This document shows positions 34,259-41,603 of a stretch of 57,599 nucleotides of DNA, piece by piece. The stretch is from a virus. Each line of letters opens with the position of its first letter. The first letter of the stretch is position 1. The stretch is taken from positions 1-57,599 of IMG/VR virus record IMGVR_UViG_3300048541_000085; one strand, written 5' to 3'. Below the pieces are notes generated by a model. It did not search any database, was not told the DNA's origin, and saw only the letters and a program-made list of their open reading frames with translations. The translations under genes and the position numbers were made by a program.

Positions 34259-34989
34259 ACAAAATCTCCTTCTTTATTTGGCATGGCATTTGCACATGTT
34301 CGTTTCGTCTTGGGCACTGGCTTGTCTTCCCAACAAGACTCCCGCTTGAAACATCCACGGCAACGCCAATCTGTTTCGTCTTTTGAAATTCTTTTGCAGT
34401 TGCCAGAAAGAATGTTTTCTACTCTTTGTGACAGAAAAGCATAGTAAATATCATCAAAATGTATCTCTTCTTCGGCATACTCACTCGTGTTCTTGTTGTA
34501 AGACACGAAGAAACACCTTTGTATTTTAGATAAGCCCATCATAAATTGAACTTGCGCATAGTAGTTTCGGTGTGAAACCTTTACGCCATCTTTTGCAAAG
34601 CTCTTGAACTTGTTGTCGTTCATAGACTTTATCTCTACCAGCCATATCTCTCCGTCTGGTGCCTCGTAAAGTCCGTCCGCATGACCTATTGCGTGGCCAC
34701 CAAAGCCAGTGTACTCCCACTGCCTTTTTGTCATGGGGTCTTTTTCCATGACGTTGATGCCAGCCAGCTTTAGGTCTCGGACAACATCATTCTCGATACG
34801 GTGTCCGTCTCGGAAAATTCTTTTGAGCCTTGGGTCGGGTGCGGTGTCTGTGTACCCGCGAAGGGCAAAGTGTACAGCCGCCTCGCACTCGTTACCTATG
34901 CCTGATGCGCCAATGTAAGAACGTGTTTTTTCTTTTTTCTTTTCGTTCCGCTGTGCCTCATCAAGGCGATAAACAAAATCAATGCCCAA
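34192..34989 (-). CDS. PD-(D/E)XK exonuclease, RecB/Cas4-like, Cys-rich C-terminus
   Basis: 265 aa. SYIGASGIGNECEAAVHFAL resembles the N-terminal region of RecB/Cas4-type nucleases. GHADGLYEA (D105) and LVEIKSM (E119, K121) form the metal site and YYAQVQFM (Gln148) the QxxxY-like motif. A Cys cluster (C-x2-C-x5-C and later Cys up to GCQEEC) could bind a metal or Fe-S cluster. The start appears to be TTG with GGAG eight bases upstream; no in-frame ATG fits. With Sak4 and SSB upstream it forms a recombination set. Confidence 0.83.
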   Translation of the reverse strand: MGIDFVYRLDEAQRNEKKKEKTRSYIGASGIGNECEAAVHFALRGYTDTAPDPRLKRIFRDGHRIENDVVRDLKLAGINVMEKDPMTKRQWEYTGFGGHAIGHADGLYEAPDGEIWLVEIKSMNDNKFKSFAKDGVKVSHRNYYAQVQFMMGLSKIQRCFFVSYNKNTSEYAEEEIHFDDIYYAFLSQRVENILSGNCKRISKDETDWRCRGCFKRESCWEDKPVPKTKRTCANAMPNKEGDFVCEKGCQEECLSWKRWKPLPKT

Positions 34990-35016
34990 TGTAAAACTCC
35001 GTAATTTATGGGGGGA

Positions 35017-35050
35017 TACGCTATAAGTAACTACTGTTACTTATAGCGTA
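35017..35050. repeat. Perfect 15-bp inverted repeat
   Basis: TACGCTATAAGTAAC and its exact complement are separated by TACT. It lies in the leader of the nuclease gene and just beyond the terminator of the SSB-like gene. No T tract follows on the leftward strand. It could be an operator, or an mRNA hairpin protecting or blocking the nuclease message. Confidence 0.85.
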
Positions 35051-35079
35051 AAAGGGCGAGGAAGGGAGTACCCCGCCCT
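35049..35079 (-). terminator. Terminator after the SSB-like gene
   Basis: Read leftward, AGGGCGGGG pairs with CCTCGCCCT (one G-T) around a nine-base loop and is followed by TTTT. It sits nine bases beyond the SSB-like stop and would lower expression of the nuclease and nucleotide genes relative to SSB. Confidence 0.75.
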
Positions 35080-35087
35080 CGTCTTGG

Positions 35088-35570
35088 TTAAAACGGGATG
35101 TCGTCATCCAAGTCTTGTTCAGATGAAGGCGCACCCGTGGCATCGCCGGAGGAAACATTGCCAACGGGTGTGGTTCCCAACTTGAAAAAGCCAGAAACCT
35201 TGGAGCCATCACGCTCCACGCCATCTCTGTCTGTGTACTTATCTAAAGACACAGAGACACCCAGCTTCAGACCACGCATGGTGGAAATATCTCCGGGTTT
35301 ATTAGGGTTGGGATGACCACCAAAGGTCAGCAACTTTTTAAGTGTTTCTCGCCCAATGCTTTCAGCTTTTGGGTTGGAATTAACTACGTTTATCATACCG
35401 CTGATAACGCCGTCATCATTTCCAAGAGTGTACTTGACAGCACTGCCACCAGATTTAGTCTCGTACCACTCTGCCCAAGTGACAGAAACTTCGTGCCGTC
35501 CGGGCTTTAATACCTGTGCCTGTGTCGAAAACTCAACAGAGGAAAGGTCAAGGTCTTTGAATGAACTCAT
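35088..35570 (-). CDS. Single-stranded DNA-binding-like protein
   Basis: 160 aa. Beta-rich OB-like body (HEVSVTWAEWYETKSGGSAV, GVSVSLDKYTDRDGVERDGS) with a disordered Gly/Ser tail ending DLDDDIPF, the acidic C-terminal peptide bacterial SSBs use to recruit partners. It may belong to the DUF669 group of phage SSB-like proteins. Directly downstream of the Sak4-like gene, as in many phage recombination cassettes. AGGAG precedes the ATG. Confidence 0.8.
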   Translation of the reverse strand: MSSFKDLDLSSVEFSTQAQVLKPGRHEVSVTWAEWYETKSGGSAVKYTLGNDDGVISGMINVVNSNPKAESIGRETLKKLLTFGGHPNPNKPGDISTMRGLKLGVSVSLDKYTDRDGVERDGSKVSGFFKLGTTPVGNVSSGDATGAPSSEQDLDDDIPF

Positions 35571-35574
35571 ATTC

Positions 35575-36366
35575 TTATGCTCCTAGTTTGTTATATTCTT
35601 CGTCTGATAGGTCAAGACGCTTGAGTAACTCGACAACACTGCCAGTCTTTTCGATTGGCTTGAGTCTGCGTTTTTCGTCTCGCACCTTGCCGTGCCAGCC
35701 CTTCACCTCATCAGTGATGATGTAGCGGAGAACCTTTTGCTTTCCGTCTTCTTCATGCGTAACGCGAACACCGCAGAAAACACAGTCGAATATTCCGGGT
35801 AGCTGTTGCATGGTCGCCTTGCCATCAACCATTGGCCAATACTCTGTTTCGCCATTTTCGTTAGAGCTTTCTTTTGCAAGACATGTAACGATAACGTGAA
35901 GGTTCATGTCACGAATAGCCTTACATGCGCCAATCATTTGTGCGGCGTGGTTTCCCCAGACAGCAAAGCCGTCCTCTTGTTTCTTGCCCTTGGCTTTTGC
36001 GTCAGCTACTGCCTCAGCTTTGGCATGCTTGTATGACAAATACGAAAGCTCTGTTAGGCTGTCGATGCCTATCCACTTGTAACCAGCTTCGGCAAATTCA
36101 TCAGTTCGCGTCCATTTGTAAATGTCCATGAAGCTGTATTCACCTTTGTCTGGGTCTGATTTACCACCCCATGTTTGGAATGGTAGGTAATCAATGCCAG
36201 CATCCCTGATGGAGGACAGGCCACTTTCGCCAGATATAATAAAGCCTTTACCATATTCCTTCTGGAAGTGTGCCATCTGTGTGGTCTTCCCCCACCCGTG
36301 GTGTCCGTAAAGAAGAACCTTACGGCGAGCAGTCTCTTCGTCTGCTGTGCTCATTGGTTTGAACAT
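35575..36366 (-). CDS. Sak4-like single-strand annealing/recombination ATPase
   Basis: 263 aa. Walker A GHHGWGKT at residues 21-28 in the context KVLLYGHHGWGKTT, Walker B-like WIGIDSLTELS, and HVIVTCLAKES as the later strand. This is the AAA_24/Sak4 arrangement, a small Rad51/RecA-like core. The phage protein is expected to anneal or pair ssDNA with its SSB. ATG with AAGGAG upstream was preferred over the TTG one codon earlier; the start overlaps the previous TGA. Confidence 0.82.
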   Translation of the reverse strand: MFKPMSTADEETARRKVLLYGHHGWGKTTQMAHFQKEYGKGFIISGESGLSSIRDAGIDYLPFQTWGGKSDPDKGEYSFMDIYKWTRTDEFAEAGYKWIGIDSLTELSYLSYKHAKAEAVADAKAKGKKQEDGFAVWGNHAAQMIGACKAIRDMNLHVIVTCLAKESSNENGETEYWPMVDGKATMQQLPGIFDCVFCGVRVTHEEDGKQKVLRYIITDEVKGWHGKVRDEKRRLKPIEKTGSVVELLKRLDLSDEEYNKLGA

Positions 36367-36767
36367 CAATCGCTCCTTGTAATTTTAATTGATACTGGCC
36401 CCGGATTGCGTGTAAGCGCAGGGACGAGGGGTGCTTGCTCATGCTCATCAAGGCTTTGGAATACCCTCTTGTCCACTGTGAGCCTACGCTTCACATGGTC
36501 AGGTATAACTTCGTCTTGATATATTTTGCTGAGAAGGTCTTGGTTCCAGACATACCGCTCTTGACGGTTGATGGTCAGAACTTTGTTTCCTACTACCCGT
36601 GAGTGTTCACCAAAGTCTTCTGGAAAGTCTGAGATGAGTTGCTTCTCGATGCGTTTAATCTTTTCATCGAGGTCACTCCTTTGGATTACAAGATTTTCAT
36701 ATTCCTCAATCATCCTTGAGGTTTCGCGGCTCTCGCTACCACTACTTAGCATATCCCAATCGGACAT
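36366..36767 (-). CDS. First gene of leftward early operon, function unknown
   Basis: 133 aa. Helical N-terminus with coiled coil (IEEYENLVIQRSDLDEKIKR), then KVLTINRQERYVWNQDLL and a C-terminal basic region. Similar small proteins precede Sak4/ATPase genes in other phages, but I cannot name the family. CGGAGG precedes the ATG. The divergent promoter region lies immediately upstream. Confidence 0.72.
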   Translation of the reverse strand: MSDWDMLSSGSESRETSRMIEEYENLVIQRSDLDEKIKRIEKQLISDFPEDFGEHSRVVGNKVLTINRQERYVWNQDLLSKIYQDEVIPDHVKRRLTVDKRVFQSLDEHEQAPLVPALTRNPGPVSIKITRSD

Positions 36768-36789
36768 ATTTTCGCCTCCGTTTTAGTTT

Positions 36790-36828
36790 GTGTGTGAACA
36801 CACTATATCAGTTTCGCTTGTGGGACAA
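36790..36828 (-). promoter_or_regulatory. Putative leftward early promoter with palindrome
   Basis: Read leftward, TTGTCC and TATAGT are separated by 15 bases, a short but usable sigma70-like spacing, about 40 bases before the first gene's ATG. Just after the -10 lies GTGTGT-GA-ACACAC (36790-36803), a 14-bp palindrome near the expected transcription start, where a repressor could act. Confidence 0.45.
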
Positions 36829-36849
36829 TATGTATTGCAGACAAAACTT

Positions 36850-36867
36850 TGTACCGTAAACGATACA
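36850..36867. promoter_or_regulatory. Operator-like 18-bp palindrome O1
   Basis: TGTACCGTAAACGATACA, near-palindromic, placed midway between the two divergent early operons. Five related 18-mers occur upstream of the integrase, HTH and small-gene/CobS operons. Likely a binding site for the phage repressor or Cro-like protein. A TATATATAT stretch about 20 bases to the right is a candidate -10 for the rightward operon. Confidence 0.65.
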
Positions 36868-36931
36868 GTTATTGATGTATGTATATATATGTGTAAATGT
36901 ACCACCATTAACACAAGCAAAGGAGAGGCTT

Positions 36932-37141
36932 ATGCAGTTCAACGCAAAGCAGTTGATTGATGATTGCGGCGGCGTTCGAGCGGTCGCGGATGCACTTGGG
37001 AAGCACCGAACCGCACCCTACCGAATGATGAAAACTCGCCACATGACAACGTGGCAACTTGAAATACTCAAATATCAAAACCCAGACCTAAACCTAGACG
37101 ATTACTTCGAGGATAACAATGACAGTAGAAACACTGAGTGA
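36932..37141 (+). CDS. Small Cro-like HTH protein
   Basis: 69 aa. Residues 5-40 (AKQLIDDCGGVRAVADALGK then HRTAPYRMMK) form a helix-turn-helix pattern, followed by LEILKYQNPDLNLDDYFED. AGGAG lies six bases before the chosen ATG. First gene of the rightward operon, beside an operator, and overlapping the PrimPol start: the position of a Cro or transcription switch protein. Regulatory role inferred. Confidence 0.7.
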   Translation: MQFNAKQLIDDCGGVRAVADALGKHRTAPYRMMKTRHMTTWQLEILKYQNPDLNLDDYFEDNNDSRNTE

Positions 37142-39116
37142 TGCGCTTTATGAGCAGGCCGTAAAAGCTATTGAATTGGGATGGACAGTGTTCCCACTTT
37201 CCGTCTCAAGCAAGAGGCCATTGAATGAATGGAAGCACTACCAAACAAATGCAACAACCCTTGAAGAGGTTGAGGATTGGTTTGAAAACGGTGCGCCCAC
37301 CACCAACGGTAGCCGTGTCAAGTTGTTCAACTTGGCACTGGTTACTGGCGACATATCTGGTGTAGTGGTGCTTGATTGTGACAACGTGGAAGCCGTTGCC
37401 TACGCAAACAAGAACAACCTTGTGTCGCCATTTGCTGTGAAGACCACGCGAGGTATGCACTTTTACTTTTCGCACGGTGGTCACGGGAAGAAGTTCCAAA
37501 ACAAAGTAGGTGGAACTAGCTACGACTGGCCTTCTGTTCATGGACTAGACCTTCGCGGAGACGGCGGGTATGTGGTTATGCCACCATCTGTCAAGACGGA
37601 TAAGGAAGGTAAGGTTGTCCATACATACGAGTGGGACATTGGATACGGTCTTGGGTGGGACGACCTTGAAGATTTCCAGTGGCGTGGCGCACCAACAACC
37701 GTATCAACGGACGCTCTGACGTTCGACACACTTGACCTAACAAATGTTTCCATCCACACGCCTGATGCAAATGCAACCGTATGGGAGCAAACCGAACAAC
37801 GTGTCGCCGTGCTTGGTCGGAAACTACAAGAAGGAGACGGAACTGATGCTTGGATGGTTCGCTTCTGCGGCCAAAAGGTAAGGCAGGGATTACTTGGCAA
37901 AGACCTTGAGCATGTGGTGCGTAACTATTATGCAGAGTTTTTTGTAGATGAGTACCCAAAAGAAGCCACAGAACGCTGGCTTGTGGCCAAAATGCGGTCG
38001 GCAACAGAAATGGATATGCGTAATTACCCCGAACAGTATGACAAAGAGGGTAATCGCACAGACAAAAAGAAAGAGATTGCCGTCATTGATAGCTCTCGGC
38101 TGGTTCCAATCTATGCGGATGCAGTTGAGCGGTTGCTTTCGGAGATGCGAGACGAGGTTTATTGGGTAAACCCATTGATACCTGAAGGCACAATCACACA
38201 GGTTGTGGGCTTCAATGGTCACGGCAAGTCATATTTTCTGTCTGCGATGCTGAACAGCATGGCCGCTGGGCGTGACGAGTTCGGTCCATACGAAACGCCG
38301 AAGCCTGCTAGGGTATTCTATATGGACTATGATAACCCAAGACGGACAGCTTTGCGCAGGCTCCGCGACTTCAATAAAACATTTGGTTACACCAATGAGC
38401 ACTTCGGCCTCTGGTCGCCAACTCTGATTTCATCTGAGGACGGCGGCGAGGTTGACCTCATGACAGAGAAGGGTATCCGTCTTCTTGGCGACTGGCTTGA
38501 TGTTGTTCAGCCGGACATACTTGTGATAGACACAATCCGTAACGCATTTCGTGGGTTGGAAGAGGCAAGCCCGACAGAGTGGGCGAAGGTGAACTTCGTT
38601 GCAAAGCTGGTGCGTAACAAAGGAATATCTGTCGTCTTGGTTCATCACCGAAACAAGCCGGGAGAAAACGGGCTGGGCCGGGAGGCAGGCTCGACAGCAC
38701 AGCTTACAGATGTGGACACACAGGTTTTTGTCACCCAAATCTTTCAAGACAAGACCGAAGTCAAGGCGAAAGCTGGGCTTCTTGATTCAGATTTGGCTGT
38801 GTTTACTCTTGATGGTAAAGAGTACACACCATACGGATACTTGTTGAAGATTGCTGGCAAGGACTCTCGCCTTCAAATGGTCACACAAATATCGTTTGGT
38901 AAGGTGCGACAGCAAACAGAGTTGCATGAAACGCACTACATAGGTTGGTGTGAGAGCCTTGTGACTGGCGATAAATTTATCGTGTCAACAAAATCAAAGA
39001 AACAAAAGGCTCTGTTCTTGAACACTCAGGGATACAACGCCTTCGACATCAGCAGGGAAATCAAAGTTCCCCAAGATGAAATTCGCTCTTGGTTAGGAAT
39101 TGTGGATGCCACTTAA
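37119..39116 (+). CDS. Primase-polymerase/helicase fusion
   Basis: 665 aa. The N-terminal archaeo-eukaryotic primase-like domain (1-185) has the DxD metal site in VVVLDCDN (D86, D88), GMHFYF (H114) and LDLRGDGGYVVMPPS. The C-terminal RecA-like ATPase/helicase has Walker A GFNGHGKS (364-371), YMDYDNP, Walker B ILVIDTIRN and VVLVHHRNK. Such fusions prime and unwind DNA at phage and plasmid origins. No separate DNA polymerase was found, so it may also extend primers before the host enzyme takes over. The start overlaps the Cro-like gene by 23 bases. Confidence 0.88.
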   Translation: MTVETLSDALYEQAVKAIELGWTVFPLSVSSKRPLNEWKHYQTNATTLEEVEDWFENGAPTTNGSRVKLFNLALVTGDISGVVVLDCDNVEAVAYANKNNLVSPFAVKTTRGMHFYFSHGGHGKKFQNKVGGTSYDWPSVHGLDLRGDGGYVVMPPSVKTDKEGKVVHTYEWDIGYGLGWDDLEDFQWRGAPTTVSTDALTFDTLDLTNVSIHTPDANATVWEQTEQRVAVLGRKLQEGDGTDAWMVRFCGQKVRQGLLGKDLEHVVRNYYAEFFVDEYPKEATERWLVAKMRSATEMDMRNYPEQYDKEGNRTDKKKEIAVIDSSRLVPIYADAVERLLSEMRDEVYWVNPLIPEGTITQVVGFNGHGKSYFLSAMLNSMAAGRDEFGPYETPKPARVFYMDYDNPRRTALRRLRDFNKTFGYTNEHFGLWSPTLISSEDGGEVDLMTEKGIRLLGDWLDVVQPDILVIDTIRNAFRGLEEASPTEWAKVNFVAKLVRNKGISVVLVHHRNKPGENGLGREAGSTAQLTDVDTQVFVTQIFQDKTEVKAKAGLLDSDLAVFTLDGKEYTPYGYLLKIAGKDSRLQMVTQISFGKVRQQTELHETHYIGWCESLVTGDKFIVSTKSKKQKALFLNTQGYNAFDISREIKVPQDEIRSWLGIVDAT

Positions 39117-39334
39117 AGACTTAAAGACTTTAGCAGACCCGAACACCCGAAGGGGTGTGAGGCTATGTGTTGCTCTGTGTTACCTAAAGGATTGTACTGA
39201 GCATCTCTTGGGTACGTCAAGGCAACTTTTTGTACTGGGAAGGTCGGTGGCAGTGGCCACCGCCCCAAAACCCGTTGCAATAAAAGGATTATAACGATGA
39301 AGGACAAAACTTTGTACTGAAAGGAGGAGACCGA
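39117..39334. other. Non-coding gap with repeated TTGTACTG and hairpins
   Basis: No convincing gene of useful length. It contains TTGTACTG three times (39192, 39230, 39312), a tandem CTTAAAGA near the left end, two perfect small hairpins (ACACCC/GGGTGT and CGGTGGC/GCCACCG) and GACAAAACTTTGTAC (39303-39317), also found in the divergent promoter. A seven-codon frame MKDKTLY ends nine bases before the next ribosome-binding site's gene. It may be a promoter/leader or part of a replication origin. Confidence 0.5.
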
Positions 39335-39664
39335 ATGGGTAAGGCTAGAAGAATTTCGGAGAAAGACCGAAAATATCTAGCCAAGTCGCTCAAAACCGAG
39401 ACACCCTACACAGAAATGGCCGTTCACATGGGCGTATGTGTAGACACACTGAAACGAATACTGCAACGCGAGGGCTTGGCTGAATTTGATGCCGCAAAAT
39501 ACGCGGTTAGCTTGAGCTTTGAGACACAAAAAACATGGGTGAGGCCGTGCATGAGATGCAGGGACGAAGCTCCTCGCCCGAAGTGGCAATATATTTGTGA
39601 CAAATGCAAAGAACGAAACGAACAATATTCTGGTGTGGATGAGGAGTGGTTATGGGAAGACTGA
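39335..39664 (+). CDS. HTH protein with zinc ribbon
   Basis: 109 aa. N-terminal HTH (KTETPYTEMAVHMGVCVDTL then KRILQREGL) resembling Trp-repressor/resolvase-type helices, and a C-terminal Cx2C...Cx2C ribbon (C72, C75, C88, C91). AAAGGAGG precedes the start. Probably DNA-binding; a regulator or recombination accessory protein, since the resolvase-like gene overlaps its end. Confidence 0.72.
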   Translation: MGKARRISEKDRKYLAKSLKTETPYTEMAVHMGVCVDTLKRILQREGLAEFDAAKYAVSLSFETQKTWVRPCMRCRDEAPRPKWQYICDKCKERNEQYSGVDEEWLWED

Positions 39665-40098
39665 GCCCAAGAGGAAGCAAGGCGAAGGGCGACAAGTATG
39701 AACGCGAACTCGCCGAGTATTTTAATGAAGCCCTTTATGGTGGAGAACCAAAGATATTCCGAGCCCCGTTGTCTGGCGGAGGACGAAGCACATTCGGCGG
39801 CGGAAGTGCTGACCTAACTGGCACACCGTTCGTCTGGGTAGAGGCAAAGCGCACAGAAAAGTTCGCGCCATACGCCGCAATGGAACAAGCCGAACGTGGA
39901 ATCGCCGGGAAGAAGAGCCGGGATGTCCCGGTGGTAGTATCAAGACGAAACCAGATGACTACAAGCGACAGCTTGGTAGTCATGAGGATGAAAGATTGGA
40001 TTGATATGTATCACTCTTACCTTGATATGAAGGGAGAGCTTTCCAAGGACGACACAGAAGAGACCCCAACGATATACTCAGAGTATGAGGAGATTTAA
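39652..40098 (+). CDS. Holliday-junction resolvase-like PD-(D/E)XK nuclease
   Basis: 148 aa. KAKGDKYERELAEYF (E18), GGSADLTG (D54), VWVEAKRTE (E64, K66) and MEQAERG (Gln79) reproduce the archaeal Hjc/VRR-like endonuclease active site. It would resolve branched DNA before packaging. ATG chosen with GAGGAG six bases upstream, overlapping the previous gene by 13 bases. Confidence 0.8.
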   Translation: MGRLSPRGSKAKGDKYERELAEYFNEALYGGEPKIFRAPLSGGGRSTFGGGSADLTGTPFVWVEAKRTEKFAPYAAMEQAERGIAGKKSRDVPVVVSRRNQMTTSDSLVVMRMKDWIDMYHSYLDMKGELSKDDTEETPTIYSEYEEI

Positions 40099-40103
40099 GT
40101 GTT

Positions 40104-40232
40104 ATGGATTGGGTCACTGCTGAACTCGTAGATACGGTACACAACATCTCTTGGTTTGATGGCATTGTGTATATTGCGCTGGGTCTATCTGTGTATGCGG
40201 TGGTCAAGTACATAAACAAAAGGTTTAAGTGA
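40104..40232 (+). CDS. Small membrane protein, 42 aa
   Basis: MDWVTAELVDTVHNISWFDG then one membrane helix (IVYIALGLSVYAVVKYI) and a basic end. TGATG overlap with the next gene argues that it is real. Function unknown. Confidence 0.6.
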   Translation: MDWVTAELVDTVHNISWFDGIVYIALGLSVYAVVKYINKRFK

Positions 40233-40486
40233 TGGCAAAGAAGGTCAGCAAAAAATCTATGCCTTGCAACAAGCCTCGCAGACAAAAGTCTGGTGGCAAG
40301 AAGTTCGTTGTGAAGGCATGTGCGAACGGTAAGGAAAAGATTATCCGCTTTGGTGATGCAAACATGACCATCAAGTCTGGCAACCCGAAGCGCAAGAAGT
40401 CATACTGCGCCCGCTCTGGTGGCATAAAGGGCAAGAGCAATAAGTTGAGCGCAAACTATTGGTCAAGACGAGCGTGGAAGTGTTGA
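40232..40486 (+). CDS. Small basic protein (CNKPRR / IRFGD motifs)
   Basis: 84 aa. KKSMPCNKPRR, VVKACANGKEKIIRFGDANM and NPKRKKSYCARSGG, then a YWSRRAWKC end. This is a well-recognised but uncharacterised small-protein family in marine phages. The regular Cys spacing may bind zinc. It sits in the replication block, unlike the similar proteins near the lysis genes. Confidence 0.75.
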   Translation: MAKKVSKKSMPCNKPRRQKSGGKKFVVKACANGKEKIIRFGDANMTIKSGNPKRKKSYCARSGGIKGKSNKLSANYWSRRAWKC

Positions 40487-40487
40487 T

Positions 40488-40697
40488 ATGGAAGCGGTGG
40501 TTTTGTTCATGGTCATGCAGATGCCTTTCAACACACCGATTCTGATGCGAGACCAAGAGCAATATATGACACACAAGGAGTGTCAAGAGACAGGCAAATT
40601 TAAGGCTAGAGAAATTGCCGAAGAGATGGCAGAAAACATTGGAGCCCCGATAAGGTTTAGTTATTGGTGCGAAGGCGAAGAAAGGACGGAAACGTAA
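40488..40697 (+). CDS. Small protein with hydrophobic N-terminus
   Basis: 69 aa. The first 15 residues (MEAVVLFMVMQMPFN) are hydrophobic, like a signal or anchor without a basic n-region. A helical middle and SYWCEGEERTET follow. Two Cys could form a disulphide if exported. Unknown function; TAATG overlap with the next gene. Confidence 0.6.
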   Translation: MEAVVLFMVMQMPFNTPILMRDQEQYMTHKECQETGKFKAREIAEEMAENIGAPIRFSYWCEGEERTET

Positions 40698-40879
40698 TGT
40701 CTAATTGTTCACATTGTAAGAGCCCACAGGCTTGCAGAAACGGATGCGTTGCAGAGGTAACTCGCGGCATTTACGGTCAGAAAAGTAAAGTGCGTGAGAT
40801 ACCAGTCACAAGCAACAAGAAGAAGACAACCATATCTGGCATGCCGAACGCAGAACTTTTGCGCAAGACAAATTTCTAA
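40697..40879 (+). CDS. Small Cys-rich protein
   Basis: 60 aa. CSHCKSPQACRNGC at residues 4-17 looks like a zinc knuckle; the remainder is basic. Starts on the preceding TAA and overlaps the next start by three bases. Unknown function. Confidence 0.6.
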   Translation: MSNCSHCKSPQACRNGCVAEVTRGIYGQKSKVREIPVTSNKKKTTISGMPNAELLRKTNF

Positions 40880-40998
40880 TGGGTTATCCCAAAGCCCCGC
40901 CAAGAAAGAGGACTCAAAGCATCCCCAGAAGTGCGGGGACAAAGCGTGTTGCCCGCAGGCCAAAGCCCCCTATTCCGAGACGAACCAGACGAGTGTAA
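40879..40998 (+). CDS. Arg/Pro-rich peptide of 39 aa
   Basis: MGYPKAPPRKRTQSIPRSAG then KRVARRPKPPIPRRTRRV. Strongly basic, coupled at both ends (TAATG before; the next ATG follows its stop directly). May bind nucleic acid. No family recognised. Confidence 0.55.
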   Translation: MGYPKAPPRKRTQSIPRSAGTKRVARRPKPPIPRRTRRV

Positions 40999-41472
40999 AT
41001 GGAACGCCGTGTTTGCAGGGTGTGCAAACAGGACAAAGATATAGACCAGTACGAGCAATATCATCACACCAAAACAAGACGAACGATGTGCTACCGCTGT
41101 TTGTACGACAAGCGAACCAAAGCGTACACCGCAAATTCCACAGTCTTCATAGAAAGAATGGTGTCGCAACTAAAGTCTGGCAGAAGAAAGCAGGGCATAG
41201 ATTTTGATTTAACCCCTGAGTTTTTTCTGAAGATGTTTGATAACCAAGACGGACTATGTGCCGTCACTGGAAGGAAAATGACATGGCAGAGAAAACCCGA
41301 CAGGCGAAACGATATGAACATTTCGATAGACAGGATAGAGCCGAAGGGGAATTACGAGGAAAGCAACGTGAGGTTGGTCTGCAAGAGAGTGAATTTGATG
41401 AAGCACAACATGACAGACGAGGAGTTGCTGGACTGGAGCAAGACGATATTAGCTACCCTTGCGTTGAAATAG
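40999..41472 (+). CDS. HNH endonuclease with N-terminal zinc site
   Basis: 157 aa. Two Cx2C pairs (C6, C9, C31, C34) form a zinc ribbon like that of endonuclease VII/HNH proteins. DGLCAVTG, SIDRIEPKGNYEESNVRLVC and VNLMKHNMTDEEL give the HNH core (D111, N118/N123, N132). It may resolve DNA branches, nick DNA for packaging, or be a homing enzyme. Confidence 0.78.
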   Translation: MERRVCRVCKQDKDIDQYEQYHHTKTRRTMCYRCLYDKRTKAYTANSTVFIERMVSQLKSGRRKQGIDFDLTPEFFLKMFDNQDGLCAVTGRKMTWQRKPDRRNDMNISIDRIEPKGNYEESNVRLVCKRVNLMKHNMTDEELLDWSKTILATLALK

Positions 41473-41603
41473 TTCCTAACGCGATAATCTTGTACATGTG
41501 TGATGGGAAGGGAATGTATCTGCAAGCTGAGGAAGGTATGCTTCTCAGCGAATTGCTTGCAGAGGCATCCGCTGAGTGCTTGTTTTGTGAGATGGATAGC
41601 TAG
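41283..41603 (+). CDS. Candidate gene overlapping the HNH gene
   Basis: 106 aa. The frame runs 190 bases inside the HNH gene in another phase and continues 131 bases beyond it to a TAG that touches the convergent gene. AAGGA precedes the ATG. The part outside the overlap (VPNAIILYMCDGKGMYLQAE through LFCEMDS) looks protein-like; the overlapped part is Arg/Gln/Glu-rich and may be only shadow. A shorter form starting at MCDGKG is possible. Confidence 0.35.
   Translation: MAEKTRQAKRYEHFDRQDRAEGELRGKQREVGLQESEFDEAQHDRRGVAGLEQDDISYPCVEIVPNAIILYMCDGKGMYLQAEEGMLLSELLAEASAECLFCEMDS

Noticed and set aside
39100-39294. 64-aa frame after the PrimPol gene
   Set aside because: It begins inside the PrimPol gene without a ribosome-binding site and covers the repeat/hairpin region; more likely non-coding.
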